64,000 bases of DNA from an uncultured Bacteroidales bacterium (GTDB taxonomy: Bacteria > Bacteroidota > Bacteroidia > Bacteroidales > P3). This document shows positions 54,643 to 63,988 of the stretch, one piece after another. The position numbers and the translations under genes were made by a program. Each line of letters opens with the position of its first letter. Position 1 is the first letter of the stretch. The notes beneath the pieces are model-generated. The model made no database searches, was not told the origin of the DNA, and saw nothing but the letters and a program-made list of their open reading frames with translations. The DNA is taken from assembly GCA_900317955.1 (NCBI GenBank), contig ONIP01000007.1, forward strand, positions 80,630-144,629. Reading direction: 5' to 3'.

Positions 54643-54978
54643 TTAGTGTTCCAGTTGAAAAATCTTGTCCATCAGGTGCCACTTTTCAGCAGAAGGCGAC
54701 TTTGGGTCGCATTCCTGAAACTGTGCCACATACGCCTCCCATTCGGCTTGGCGGGGGAGTGAAGCCAACCGTGCCATGTCGCGTTCCCAGTCGAAGTCGT
54801 CTACGGTGTCGCAAATCATAAATACCTTGTTCATGTAACGGTAAATCTGCATGTCGAGTATTCCGACCTCGCGTTGTCCGGCCATCACTTCTGGCCACAC
54901 ATGAGCGTGGGCGTCGACATATTTCTGAATCATTTCCTCGTCGTTCACGAGTTCAAGTGACTGGCAATAACGTTTCAT
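54643..54978 (-). CDS. L-rhamnose/L-fucose mutarotase family (DUF718)
   Basis: A 111-aa protein of the L-rhamnose mutarotase family. YVDAHAHVWPEVMAGQREVG carries the conserved His and Trp-Pro residues, and IYRYMNKVFMICDTVDDFDW is typical. The enzyme interconverts alpha and beta anomers of a 6-deoxy-L-hexose. It stands between the amidohydrolase gene and a fucose permease, which fits a role in L-fucose or L-rhamnose use. A terminator separates it from the permease. Confidence 0.85.
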   Translation of the reverse strand: MKRYCQSLELVNDEEMIQKYVDAHAHVWPEVMAGQREVGILDMQIYRYMNKVFMICDTVDDFDWERDMARLASLPRQAEWEAYVAQFQECDPKSPSAEKWHLMDKIFQLEH

Positions 54979-55074
54979 TCTGTTGCTTTATTTAGATGGG
55001 TTATATTAATCCGATTTCGAGAGTGCGTACCTTCGGCACACTGAGATGTATTTGCTTGATACACCCCACACATT

Positions 55075-55111
55075 AAAAGGGGTTGTTCCCATTCGGTCAC
55101 GACCCCTTTTT
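55075..55111 (-). terminator. Intrinsic terminator after the fucose permease gene
   Basis: AAAAGGGGTTG (55075-55085) pairs with CGACCCCTTTT (55100-55110) across a 14-base loop and both flanks end in A or T runs, so it can stop transcription in both directions. It lies 9 bases beyond the permease stop on the minus strand and upstream of the mutarotase start. Confidence 0.75.
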
Positions 55112-55119
55112 ATGCGGGG

Positions 55120-56373
55120 TTATTGAGAGTTTGCCCCTCCTGGGCATTTTATAGAAGTCCCCTTTGAAAGTTTGTTCATGAAGATGGCGTAGCCCAGCAC
55201 GACGGCAAAACAGGTCAGCGGTACGGCAAACGAAATATGGATTGAAAAACTATCGCTCAGGAACCCTTGCAACGGCGTAAGCAAAGCCCCGCCGAGGATG
55301 GCCATTATCAGTCCGGAGGCACCGATTTTGGCGTCGCCCGTCTGCCCTCCGCATTCCTTCTTCTCTACAGTCTCCAGTGCAAGTCCGTAGATGGTGGGGA
55401 ACATCAGGCTCATGAAAATGCTAATAAACACCAGGAAGACAACCAGTACCCATCCGCTACCGGCCAGCCCTATCACCGCAGCCGAGCATATCAGCGACAT
55501 CCCAGCCCCAAATACAAGAAGTTTGTGAGGAGCAAAGTATTTCATCATCCAGGTGTAGAAAAAACGTGACAGGCAGAATCCAATAATGGAGATGAGATAG
55601 ACGGTCGACGCCGAAGCCTCGGTCATTGAGAGTTCCTGCATCACGATTCGGATTGTGAAGCTCCACACACCGATCTGTGCACCGACATAGAAGAACTGGG
55701 CTACCACTCCCCAACGGTATCGTTTGTTGGCCCACAGGCGTTTAACAACGGCCTTCAAGCCTGTAGTCTCCTCCTCCGAATGTTTGCCCGTAGGCATTTT
55801 TATCACCAGCATCACCACGAGGATTCCAATCAGCACCAACCCTAATGTCATGTAGGTGCCCGAGATAGAATACAGCGATATGTCGCTCAGGATAAAGAAC
55901 TTGCTCATCAGGATGCCCATGATAGAACCGATAGGGTTGAAAGCCTGGGCGATGTTCAGTCGCCGTGTGGCCGTCTCGGGCGAGCCCATCGAGAGGATAT
56001 ACGGATTGGCCGTGGTCTCCAAGACGGAGCATCCGCCTGCCATAATGTATATGGCGATGAGGTAAAAACCGTAGCTTGCAGCTTTTGCGGCCGGCATAAA
56101 GAGAATGGCGCCGACGGCGTAGAGGCAGAGCCCCAGAATCACACCGCTCTTGTAGCTGTGTTTGCGAATAAACAGTGCCGCGGGCAAGGCCAGGCAGAAA
56201 TACGCCCCATAGAAGGCAAACTGTATGAGCGAAGTCTGTGTATCGCTCATCGACATGATTTTCTTGAAGGCCGACAACAGCGTGTCGGTCATATTGTTGG
56301 CCAGTCCCCACAAGAGGAACAACGTGGTTACCAGAATAAAAGGCTTCAAGTACTGTTTTTCAACGGGTTTCAT
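55120..56373 (-). CDS. fucP: L-fucose:H+ symporter
   Basis: A 417-aa MFS transporter of the FucP family with about 12 hydrophobic helices. LKPFILVTTLFLLWGLANNM at the N-terminus and SLIQFAFYGAYFCLALPAAL are the FucP signatures. VLETTANPYILSMGSPETAT (conserved TANPY element) and SIFMSLMFPTIYGLALE complete the pattern. It would import L-fucose. It is followed on the same strand (upstream) by a nucleotidyltransferase-kinase fusion. Isomerase, kinase and aldolase genes of the classic fuc operon are not in the window. Confidence 0.88.
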   Translation of the reverse strand: MKPVEKQYLKPFILVTTLFLLWGLANNMTDTLLSAFKKIMSMSDTQTSLIQFAFYGAYFCLALPAALFIRKHSYKSGVILGLCLYAVGAILFMPAAKAASYGFYLIAIYIMAGGCSVLETTANPYILSMGSPETATRRLNIAQAFNPIGSIMGILMSKFFILSDISLYSISGTYMTLGLVLIGILVVMLVIKMPTGKHSEEETTGLKAVVKRLWANKRYRWGVVAQFFYVGAQIGVWSFTIRIVMQELSMTEASASTVYLISIIGFCLSRFFYTWMMKYFAPHKLLVFGAGMSLICSAAVIGLAGSGWVLVVFLVFISIFMSLMFPTIYGLALETVEKKECGGQTGDAKIGASGLIMAILGGALLTPLQGFLSDSFSIHISFAVPLTCFAVVLGYAIFMNKLSKGTSIKCPGGANSQ

Positions 56374-56447
56374 AGGCTTGTCCTTAAGGCGTTTTGCGAT
56401 ATGATTACTATGTATGGCAACTGAGATTAATCTGTCAATGGCTTCTT

Positions 56448-57644
56448 TTATTGTTGGTTACGCCGTATGTGCAGTGGGATGGCTTCCGGATGTTTCCGTC
56501 CGAATTCGGGGGCGTCGTCCACAACCAAAGCCAGATAGCCGCCCCCTCCTGCGCCGGGCATTTTCCATGCCATCACCCCCGGGCATTCGGCGTAGCGGTC
56601 AATATACGACTGAACCTCTCCCTGAATCATGGCGGGAAACAGCGCAGTCTGAGCCTCGAACGAGGCCTTGTAGGCGGTGGCAAACGCTTTCAAATCCATT
56701 GCCAGAATCGCCCTCCAGCATTCGTCGGCGGCCTTTGCCAACGCCTGAACCTTGGGCTTTGTGATGTCTTTCCCTTTAGTCACGTTACAGTTGGCATGTC
56801 TTGGTTCCATCGGAATCATGCACAAATGGCTCTCCAACCAATTCAAAACCCTCTCGTCGTTACAAGTCTCAATCTTCTCAGGCCAGAAGTGGTTGTCGTA
56901 ATAGTGGCGGCAAAGTCCGGGGATGCAAATTCCTATGGCGTCCTGAGCCCCGCTTATGATACCGTCCTCGCGTTCCGGGCTGTTCTCGAAGCAGAACACC
57001 AGCCGGGCCAGCATCTCGGGGTCCATGTGGGGCAGTTTGAATGGCCAAATCCTTTTTATTTGATTGCGGGTCGAAGTTGAAAGTCCGCACCGCTCCCTAA
57101 TCTCGAATGTGGGTAGGAGAGAGATGGTGATAGCCCAGCCCGGAGCCATGCAGCTCACGTATGGTTGGTCAATCCAGGTTCCTGCCAAGTCTAATCTTGT
57201 GGGAATATCCTCTTTCTCTTCTTCACGGTTGGAAAGGCTGGCTTTCAGGCTGGTCGAGCTCCGTGCCTCCATACCCTGATGCGGTGTGCGCTCCAGCACA
57301 ATGTATTCCATCCCCCTCTTCTGGCACAATTCCCGTTTCGCATCCGATGCGCCGTCTGAATTCACCACCAGAATATCGGGCTTTACAATGTCCAGCGTGG
57401 GAATAAAATCCAGTATCCCACTCCCTTGGTTAATGTAGGCATCTTTCACATAGCGAATTGCCTTAACCATAAATAGTCGTTCCTGTTCGGGATAGAGCGT
57501 TTTGTGTCCCTTGTAGTGCAGGATTGTTTCGTCCGACCCTATGCCGACATATAAATCGCCGTATTTCGCTGCCTGGCGAAAGAACTCCACATGCCCGCTG
57601 TGCAGCAGGTCGTAGCATCCACTTACAAATACCTTTTTTATCAT
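56448..57644 (-). CDS. Nucleotidyltransferase / GHMP kinase fusion protein
   Basis: A 398-aa fusion. The N-terminal 130 residues are an RfaE/TagD-like nucleotidyltransferase (KKVFVSGCYDLLHSGHVEFF with the HSGH motif). From about 145 a GHMP-type kinase follows: TRLDLAGTWIDQPYVS (motif 1), CGLSTSTRNQIKRIW (motif 2), DGIISGAQDAIGIC, and MPGAGGGGYLALVV (motif 3). The combination would phosphorylate a sugar and activate it with a nucleotide, in the reverse order of domains to Fkp-like enzymes. Neighbouring fucP makes L-fucose or a related deoxysugar a candidate. ATG 57644 gives the conserved N-terminus; the frame is open from 57710. Confidence 0.8.
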   Translation of the reverse strand: MIKKVFVSGCYDLLHSGHVEFFRQAAKYGDLYVGIGSDETILHYKGHKTLYPEQERLFMVKAIRYVKDAYINQGSGILDFIPTLDIVKPDILVVNSDGASDAKRELCQKRGMEYIVLERTPHQGMEARSSTSLKASLSNREEEKEDIPTRLDLAGTWIDQPYVSCMAPGWAITISLLPTFEIRERCGLSTSTRNQIKRIWPFKLPHMDPEMLARLVFCFENSPEREDGIISGAQDAIGICIPGLCRHYYDNHFWPEKIETCNDERVLNWLESHLCMIPMEPRHANCNVTKGKDITKPKVQALAKAADECWRAILAMDLKAFATAYKASFEAQTALFPAMIQGEVQSYIDRYAECPGVMAWKMPGAGGGGYLALVVDDAPEFGRKHPEAIPLHIRRNQQ

Positions 57645-57828
57645 TCTTCCATAACGGCGTTCCATCTGTTTTATTGCGTTGTTTGCTGTTATTTCGATGT
57701 TTATCTGCAAAGGCCATTTTTTGCGTTTTTATGTACTTTTTTCTTCAAAAAAATGGCTTTCCATTGTTGTCTGTTTTAAAAATATCTTGTTGTAATACAA
57801 TGTATAGCACATTTTTTGTAAAAAAATG

Positions 57829-57859
57829 TTTGTCAATTGAAAAAAAATTAGTACTTTTG
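57829..57859 (+). promoter_or_regulatory. Promoter of the tRNA-Gln gene
   Basis: TTTG at 57829-57832, 19 bases, TACTTTTG at 57852-57859: an exact fit to the Bacteroidales consensus. It is 50 bases upstream of the tRNA. Confidence 0.85.
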
Positions 57860-57909
57860 CACCCGCTTTTGAGATAAAAGTTACTCGCTCAAGCAAACAA
57901 ATAGAAGTT

Positions 57910-57980
57910 TGTCCATTGGTGTAATGGTAGCACATCTGACTCTGGATCAGCCAGTCTAGGTTCGAGTCCTGGATGGACAA
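57910..57980 (+). tRNA. tRNA-Gln (anticodon CTG)
   Basis: A cloverleaf fits: acceptor TGTCCAT with ATGGACA, D-stem GTG/CAC, anticodon stem TCTGA/TCAG around the loop CTCTGGA, and T-arm CTAGG-TTCGAGT-CCTGG. The anticodon is CTG, reading the Gln codon CAG. CCA is not encoded after the discriminator A. Confidence 0.88.
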
Positions 57981-57987
57981 CAAGAAG

Positions 57988-58018
57988 AGGTTAGGATTTT
58001 TTTAATCCTAACCTTTTT
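57988..58018 (+). terminator. Intrinsic terminator after tRNA-Gln
   Basis: AGGTTAGGATT pairs with AATCCTAACCT (11 base pairs) around a T-rich loop and is followed by TTTTT. It stands 8 bases after the tRNA. Confidence 0.85.
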
Positions 58019-58057
58019 AGTTTTTAATCGTCACAGGTTCGTAGCAAAAAAAGAAAG

Positions 58058-58086
58058 AGCCCGCAACGATATTGTTGCAGGCTTTT
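58058..58086 (-). terminator. Intrinsic terminator after the small secreted protein gene
   Basis: A stem formed by AGCCCGCAAC and GTTGCAGGCT (one mismatch) around GATATT lies 20 bases beyond the stop of the minus-strand gene 58105-58689. On that strand it is followed by a C/T-rich tract (CTCTTTCTTTTTTT). Confidence 0.6.
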
Positions 58087-58104
58087 CTTCATGAAAAAAC
58101 AATT

Positions 58105-58689
58105 CTAAGGTTGTGCTCTTTTCATTTCCCAAGAGTCTTTCCGACCGTTGGGGTAGGTGTATGTCCAGATAAACCATTCATTGTCCAGCCGTTCGATGTC
58201 GAAGGTAATCCAGCGGGCTGAATTTGGACGGGAGTGTCGTTCTATCCGGTTGGCATAATCCTCTATCCATTGGTTTTTAGGCTCATTAAGCAGGTCCATG
58301 CGGAATCCTTCGGCCTTTTCGCTGAATAGGAATTTGCCATTCTCCACCCGCCATTCTCCTGGACAGAAATAGTGGAAATAGAAGCCATACGCGTCGGTCG
58401 TCTGAGGCTCGGGAGAAATCCATTCGAAGGTGACGTTCTCCGGCCTTTCCATTCCCAGCTGGTGGTATTGGTATGCCGTGTCGGCAAAGGTGCCGTCGGC
58501 GTAAAAATACAACACCCCCACTTCGCCGCAGTGAATTATCCCGTTACCTCCGGGTGCGGTATAGCTCCACGAGTGGGTGTACTCATACCGCCCCGGAATA
58601 AACTCTTGTTCGGGAGTCCGTATTTGTGCATACACCTGCAAACTCAGTGCCGTCATTATCGCGGCAATAAACATCCGGTACTTTCCCAT
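58105..58689 (-). CDS. Small secreted protein of unknown function
   Basis: A 194-aa protein with an N-terminal signal peptide (MFIAAIMTALSLQVYAQ). The mature part is rich in Tyr, Trp and Phe (YEYTHSWSYTAP, YGFYFHYFCPGEWRVENGKF, WFIWTYTYPNGRKDSWEM), which suggests a beta-rich, lipocalin-like or META-like fold. I do not recognise a family. Its ATG follows the barrel-protein stop by 4 bases, so the two are cotranscribed. The start at 58689 is preferred because it opens directly on the signal peptide; the frame runs in from 58731. Confidence 0.65.
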   Translation of the reverse strand: MGKYRMFIAAIMTALSLQVYAQIRTPEQEFIPGRYEYTHSWSYTAPGGNGIIHCGEVGVLYFYADGTFADTAYQYHQLGMERPENVTFEWISPEPQTTDAYGFYFHYFCPGEWRVENGKFLFSEKAEGFRMDLLNEPKNQWIEDYANRIERHSRPNSARWITFDIERLDNEWFIWTYTYPNGRKDSWEMKRAQP

Positions 58690-58693
58690 GGCT

Positions 58694-61387
58694 TTACAGA
58701 CTGCTGGAACTTGAACTGTCGTCTTCCACACCGCTCTTTGAACGGTTTTCCAATTCCATCTTACCGAAACGAAGTGTTATGCCTGCCGAGATAAAGCGGC
58801 TGTTCAACGTGTAGTTGTTGCTCTCGCTACGCAGGTAGGGGTTGGTGTTGCTTGATCCTGAACCGATGGTCTTGCCCCAGTTGAAAATATCCTGGACGTT
58901 GATAAAGGCGGAGAGTTTGCGGTTGAAGAAGTCTGCACGCACACCGCAGTTCAGGTAATAGCGGGCTTTGCGTTCGGAGGCCAGGCTGATTGTCGGCGAT
59001 GAATAGTTGGCCGAGGCAAACACCTGATACTTATCAAACACCTTCACCCATGTATTCAGTCTTATGCTCCACGACACCTTGTGGTCCTCAATCACCCCTT
59101 TGGCTCCTTGGTCAAAGCGGTAGCCGTAGTCATAAATGTTGCTGTAAAGGCGTACATTCACAAATCCCGACGGGCGGAAAGTGACGAATGCCGTCCCGCC
59201 AACGCGGTATGACGACCCCATATTGTAAGGCACGGTGAACTGCACGATGCGATCCAGTATCGGGTCAACCTCGTCGGTCGACGTAGTCAGGCTGCTTATC
59301 TCGTTGGTGCTAAGACGGGCGTAACCCTCAAGGCCTATGCTTCCGAAACTCATAAAGTATTTGTTCCAACCTATCTCGGCGTTGTGGGTATAGGAATATC
59401 CCAGGTTCGGGTTGCCGGTCGAATAGCTGTCAACCGAGTAACGCTTGTAGGTGGTGATGTCCTCTTCGCCCGGATGGCGCATTCTCATCGAGTAGTTCAG
59501 TTTAAAGTTGTGCATGTCTTCCGTGCGGTAGGACAGGTGCACCGAAGGGCTGTAGGTGAAAAATCCGCGCACTGCGCTGTCTATAGTGAAGGGATATGTC
59601 TCACTGCCTAAGTAGCGGAAGTCGATGTTCTCATATTGGCCTCCCATACCCAGTTCGAGGGTGAAGTTCCCAAAGCGGCGGGTCCATTCCACGTCGGCCT
59701 CAATTGAGTGCTCTGTGTCGTCGAAGTTATAACTGCGCAGCTCGTCACGCACTTGGTTGGTCGACGCACTGTCCAGCACGTTATACTTGCGCGAGGTGCT
59801 CTTCAGGCCGTAGCCCAGTCCGAACGAAAGCTCGGCATTCTCACTATATGGGCGGTTGTAGCGTATGTCGGTGTTGAAATTATTGTTGTAGTAGTTGTCA
59901 AGATAGCACTTGTCAAAGTTTTCTCCCAGGGTATACACAGTGCCTGTAGTATACTGGCGGATAAAATCGTTGCGGCTGTTACCGTTGCTGAAGTTCTCGT
60001 GTATGCTGGCACGAATATTGTGTCCCTTTTTGTCAAATTTGTGCGTAAAGTCGATGCCGGCCATGCCAAAACCGCTGTTATTGTTGGACAAGTTTGTATC
60101 AAAATACTGGAACATTTTGTTGTTGATGAAATCGTTGCGGTAACGATTAAGGTAGCTCTCTCCTTTCGAGTGGCTGTAATTGTAGTTGCCCATAAACTCA
60201 ATGTTGGTCATCGAGTCAATTTCATAGCTCACATGGGCAAATATATTTCCGTTCAGGCGGTTGTTCTCGCTGTTGTTGTTGTATCCCTCGGTGGCGGTTG
60301 TGTCGTAGGTGCTGTCGGGGACGGCGTTATGGTCCTTCCTGTAGGTAGTTTTGTTCCATCCCTCGTTGCTCGAATAATTGTAACGTCCGCTGGCATACAG
60401 GTTTATTGCCAGTTTTTCGTTGGCCCAGGTATACGACACCCACGGCGAGACCGACGGCTGCGTTGCCCCGTTCACACCGAAGCTGATGAAATGGTTGCTC
60501 TTGATGTAAGCCGAGGTGATGATGTTAATCACGGCGTCGGCACTTGTGGCGTATTTTGCTGACGGGTTTGTGATGGTTTCGATGCGGTCCAAAGCGTTGG
60601 CCGGCAGTGTTTCGAGATAGGTCTTCAGGTTCTCCTCAGTCAGTCGGGAGGGCTTGTCGTTCACCCAAATTTCCACACTCGACACACCGCGCAGGGTGAT
60701 GTTGCCTTCAATGTCGACTTCCACGCCGGGAGCGTTTTGCAGGGCGTCGCTGGTCGTACCTGTCTGTATTGTTGGGTCGTCCGCCACGTTATAAATCAAC
60801 TTCTCTCCGTCCATGGCGTACAGTGGCCGCGCAGCAGTAACCTTCACCTCGGAGAGAGTTGTTGCCCCTGGATGCAGTTTCACTGTCCCAAGTGCCGTAT
60901 TATTGGTCACACTGAAAGGCATCATCAACGTCTTGTATCCTATGGCCGAAATACGCAGCAGCAAATCGCCTTGCGGCACGTTGGCTATTTCAAAGTACCC
61001 GTTCACATCGCTAATGCCTCCGCGCACTATGCTGCTGTCTGCGGCACTCAGTATGGCAATGCTCACAAACGGCACAGCCTCGCCCGACACGCTGTCCTGC
61101 AACGTTCCTATCACCTTGAACACATCGCCCTCTCTCACTGTTTTCTTTTGCCGCACTTGCTGTGCTTTTTCGGCTGCCTGCTGCTGTTGCCACTGCTTCC
61201 GCATCCGTTCGCGGTCGCTCATCGACGGCCTGTTGCCTCGGCTGCCCGGAGGAGGCCCCGCGGGTCTGCCCCCGCCAAAATTACCTCCTGGCTGGGCTGT
61301 GGCAAGTGATGTGATAAACAAAAAGAAAATCAAGGCTGCTGCCCGCATGGTCTTACCGTAAGATAACGCTGACTTAATGTAACTCAT
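58694..61387 (-). CDS. TonB-dependent-receptor-like outer-membrane beta-barrel protein
   Basis: A large outer-membrane protein of 897 aa. It has an N-terminal signal peptide (ALIFFLFITSLATAQ), a Gly/Pro/Arg-rich linker with an Arg/Gln-rich helical stretch (residues 30-75), a carboxypeptidase-regulatory-like domain (VIGTLQDSVSGEAVPFVSIA, about 92-170), a plug-like domain (APGVEVDIEGNITLRGVSSV) and a long barrel ending in a Phe/Arg-type strand (ITLRFGKMELENR). It resembles the OMP_b-brl_3 group rather than SusC. No SusD-like partner is next to it. The start at 61387 is kept; ATG 61348 would also begin a signal peptide. Confidence 0.85.
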   Translation of the reverse strand: MSYIKSALSYGKTMRAAALIFFLFITSLATAQPGGNFGGGRPAGPPPGSRGNRPSMSDRERMRKQWQQQQAAEKAQQVRQKKTVREGDVFKVIGTLQDSVSGEAVPFVSIAILSAADSSIVRGGISDVNGYFEIANVPQGDLLLRISAIGYKTLMMPFSVTNNTALGTVKLHPGATTLSEVKVTAARPLYAMDGEKLIYNVADDPTIQTGTTSDALQNAPGVEVDIEGNITLRGVSSVEIWVNDKPSRLTEENLKTYLETLPANALDRIETITNPSAKYATSADAVINIITSAYIKSNHFISFGVNGATQPSVSPWVSYTWANEKLAINLYASGRYNYSSNEGWNKTTYRKDHNAVPDSTYDTTATEGYNNNSENNRLNGNIFAHVSYEIDSMTNIEFMGNYNYSHSKGESYLNRYRNDFINNKMFQYFDTNLSNNNSGFGMAGIDFTHKFDKKGHNIRASIHENFSNGNSRNDFIRQYTTGTVYTLGENFDKCYLDNYYNNNFNTDIRYNRPYSENAELSFGLGYGLKSTSRKYNVLDSASTNQVRDELRSYNFDDTEHSIEADVEWTRRFGNFTLELGMGGQYENIDFRYLGSETYPFTIDSAVRGFFTYSPSVHLSYRTEDMHNFKLNYSMRMRHPGEEDITTYKRYSVDSYSTGNPNLGYSYTHNAEIGWNKYFMSFGSIGLEGYARLSTNEISSLTTSTDEVDPILDRIVQFTVPYNMGSSYRVGGTAFVTFRPSGFVNVRLYSNIYDYGYRFDQGAKGVIEDHKVSWSIRLNTWVKVFDKYQVFASANYSSPTISLASERKARYYLNCGVRADFFNRKLSAFINVQDIFNWGKTIGSGSSNTNPYLRSESNNYTLNSRFISAGITLRFGKMELENRSKSGVEDDSSSSSSL

Positions 61388-61463
61388 ATAATTGTTGTAT
61401 TTTACTATTTTTATTGTCTCTCTGATGGGGGAAATATAATATTTAGTCTTCCCTCACCGCAAA

Positions 61464-62852
61464 TTATTGCTCTTTTTCCAAAATTTTTCTTTCCTTACTC
61501 ACTCGCTTGCCCATCACTGCAATATAGATGAAAATAACCAGTGTGGTCAATGCTTCGGCGCAGGGAACCGAAAGCCACAGCCCCACATTCCCCACCAAAC
61601 CCGGCAGCAAGGCAAAGGCTGCCACCAGAAACACTATGCCCCGCAACAGGGTGAAAACAATGGCAGCTCCAGTCCGCTCCAAACTTTGCAAGTAGCCCAC
61701 CACGCATATATTCAATGCCATAAACAAGAATCCCGAGCCGTAGTAGGGGAGGCCTCCGGTGGCGATTCCGTATGCCGGCACATCGGCGTTTAAGAACCCC
61801 AGCACCACCCACGGCGAAAGGAACAAGAACAGCAAAGTCACCACCACTCCAATCACGCCGCTCACCGTCAGGCTAAGCCCCAAGGTCTTTTTCACCCGGC
61901 TCCGGTTGCCGGCTCCATGGTTGAAACTGACTATGGGCTGCGCCGACTGGGCTACGGCGTTGCACACCATATACACCAGCGGGAACAGGTAGCAGGCTAT
62001 GCTGTAGGCCGCCACACCTTCGTCGCCCACATGGTGCATGAAGGCCCGGTTGCCCGCCGCCATCATTACCGCCACCGCCACTTCGCCTACCAGTCCGGGG
62101 GCTCCGACGCGCACCATGTAACCCACATTGCGCAACCCCAGCCGCAGTGACGTCATTGTTGCTTTCAGGCGGTACAAATGCAGCGTCTTGGTCCTAAATG
62201 CCATGTAGTAGAGCACCATCAGCGTACCTATCAATCCTCCAATATCGGTGGCTAAGGCAGCGCCCATCAGCCCCCAATGGCAGGGATAAATAAACACATA
62301 GTCGAGAACTCCGTTCACAATGGCAGGTATGATGTTGGCGTACATGGCATACTTTGGTGAACCGTCGAGCCTTATCACAAACAACCCCAATGTCTGTACC
62401 ATCAGCAGCAGACAGGTGGGCAGAAACCACAAGTAGTACTCGAGCGTGGGCGCATAAAGGCTGCCCTCCACTCCCAGCAGACCCAGCACCGCACCGGGGA
62501 AAAGGTATCCCACGGCACCTATCAGCAGTGAGATGGCAATGCCTGCCTCAAAGGCTTGGGTTACATTGATGCGGGCTGCCTTCACATTGCCTTTGGACAA
62601 GTGTATAGCCGCCACCACGCTGGCACCCATGCCCAGCATCATCCCCATCCCGTTAATCAGCATCATAATGGGGGCTATCAGATTGATAGCCGCCAGTCCG
62701 CCTCCGCCTATGCCGTGCCCTACCAGTACGCCGTCCGTAAGCAGAAACGCCATGTTGAACACCATGCCAAGCAGTGTGGGAAAGAAAATACCGGCAAACA
62801 ACGGCCCGATAGCCGTCTTGCCGAAATCGATGCTGTCTCTATTGTCGTACAT
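61464..62852 (-). CDS. MATE-family efflux transporter
   Basis: A 462-aa membrane protein with about 12 hydrophobic helices in two homologous halves (LTDGVLVGHGIGGGGLAAIN and PIVSFNHGAGNRSRVKKTLG are typical MATE motifs). It exports cationic compounds with Na+ or H+. It is a single gene on the minus strand, 76 bases from the barrel-protein gene and 98 bases from the DUF975 gene. Confidence 0.88.
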   Translation of the reverse strand: MYDNRDSIDFGKTAIGPLFAGIFFPTLLGMVFNMAFLLTDGVLVGHGIGGGGLAAINLIAPIMMLINGMGMMLGMGASVVAAIHLSKGNVKAARINVTQAFEAGIAISLLIGAVGYLFPGAVLGLLGVEGSLYAPTLEYYLWFLPTCLLLMVQTLGLFVIRLDGSPKYAMYANIIPAIVNGVLDYVFIYPCHWGLMGAALATDIGGLIGTLMVLYYMAFRTKTLHLYRLKATMTSLRLGLRNVGYMVRVGAPGLVGEVAVAVMMAAGNRAFMHHVGDEGVAAYSIACYLFPLVYMVCNAVAQSAQPIVSFNHGAGNRSRVKKTLGLSLTVSGVIGVVVTLLFLFLSPWVVLGFLNADVPAYGIATGGLPYYGSGFLFMALNICVVGYLQSLERTGAAIVFTLLRGIVFLVAAFALLPGLVGNVGLWLSVPCAEALTTLVIFIYIAVMGKRVSKERKILEKEQ

Positions 62853-62950
62853 GGTTGGTTCTTAGTGTCGGTAGTCTCTGTTGCATAAAAATATGTGGGT
62901 GGCTGCCAATAGGGTAGCCACCTCACGTTATGTCATAGATTAATCCTACA

Positions 62951-63556
62951 TCATCTTGTCCGCAGTTCCTCGTAGAACTTGGCGTGGGCAGTCTCCATAT
63001 ATGGGAGTACCCATAGCAGACCGATACCAAACGAGATAATACCGAGCAGAATCCAGCCAATAAAACTGAGGTCGAGCAGGAACAGTTTCATTTTGTAGCC
63101 TTTCATCATCCGTTGGCTCTGCCGTATGCATTCGCGCACGGGCATCTCGGGGTTGTCATGCACTATGTAGGGTGTCATGGCATACGAATAGGCTTTTACT
63201 ATGCCGGGAATAATGAACAACAGCGACCAGAGGAAGGTGAACACCAGCACCAGCAGCGATGCACCCAGCCAGCGGCCGTAGTGGTTGAAAACAGAAAAAG
63301 GCTTTGTCACCAAATTTTCCTCTTCAGCTTCGCCACGTACAAACAACAGAAACGCCAGCGCGAATCCCATTCCCAAAGGCGCGACGACAAAAAGACCCGC
63401 AAAGGGTATGGAACCTGCTATAGACTCTACAGCAAAGAAAAGGAGTGTGCACAGCACCGGATAGAGCCAGTTGCCCTTCAAGTGCTCCAAAGCCGAATGC
63501 CTGATGGCACTGTTCGTCGGCATAGCGTTCGGATTGATAGATTTAGATTCTTCCAT
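62951..63556 (-). CDS. DUF975-type membrane protein
   Basis: A 201-aa integral membrane protein with about four to five hydrophobic helices. ALEHLKGNWLYPVLCTLLFF and ASLLVLVFTFLWSLLFIIPG, followed by IVKAYSYAMTPYIVHDNPEM and ECIRQSQRMMKGYKMKLFLL, form the DUF975 signature. Function is unknown for the family. ATG 63556 was chosen because the open frame further upstream (to 63769) runs through the promoter region and lacks conserved sequence. Confidence 0.84.
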   Translation of the reverse strand: MEESKSINPNAMPTNSAIRHSALEHLKGNWLYPVLCTLLFFAVESIAGSIPFAGLFVVAPLGMGFALAFLLFVRGEAEEENLVTKPFSVFNHYGRWLGASLLVLVFTFLWSLLFIIPGIVKAYSYAMTPYIVHDNPEMPVRECIRQSQRMMKGYKMKLFLLDLSFIGWILLGIISFGIGLLWVLPYMETAHAKFYEELRTR

Positions 63557-63586
63557 AAGTGATACTTGTATTTTTATTTCAGTGTG

Positions 63587-63617
63587 CAAAAATACAAAAA
63601 AATATTGGATTATAAAC
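63587..63617 (-). promoter_or_regulatory. Putative promoter of the DUF975 gene
   Basis: On the minus strand TATTTTTG (63594 to 63587) fits the -7 element TAnnTTTG, 31 bases before the ATG. The -33 element about 19 bases upstream is poor (GTTTA near 63612-63617). Confidence 0.5.
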
Positions 63618-63827
63618 GTTATATTAAAAATATTAACACATGATTGCCGCGTTTTCCCCAATTGTTGCGACCGGCAATTCCTGCCCGAATTGTTTTCTAA
63701 GGTTAGTTGGCGCAGCAGCGCCGGGTGTAAACAAGTGTATTGATGCTTCTCTTCAATCCGTCGATACATTTAACTTCAAATCGTTTTCACAGTGCAAATA
63801 AGATGTAGTAACATTATTATATAAATT

Positions 63828-63859
63828 ATTGATATACAGTTGTTCCAAACTACTTTTGC
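63828..63859 (+). promoter_or_regulatory. Putative promoter of a gene beyond the right edge
   Basis: TACTTTTG at 63852-63859 with ATTG at 63828-63831 (spacing 20) resembles the Bacteroidales consensus. The next plus-strand ATG is at 63989, which gives a leader of about 120 nt. The rest of 63618-63988 holds no gene. Confidence 0.6.
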
Positions 63860-63988
63860 ACTTTTTGAATGTGAAAGTATCATGGATAAATCGCCATATA
63901 ATAGGTGACCTCTAAAAATTAAATATCAAACATTCAACAATATAAATCAAAATTCTGCGTTATATATGCTGTAAAAACGACAACACAT

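Noticed and set aside
57729..57983. Minus-strand open frame across the tRNA
   Set aside because: It runs through the tRNA-Gln gene and its promoter on the opposite strand and shows no protein features.
59708..60562. Long plus-strand frame opposite the outer-membrane barrel gene
   Set aside because: The minus-strand frame has clear signal peptide, plug and barrel features; the plus-strand product is a Val/Ile-rich shadow.
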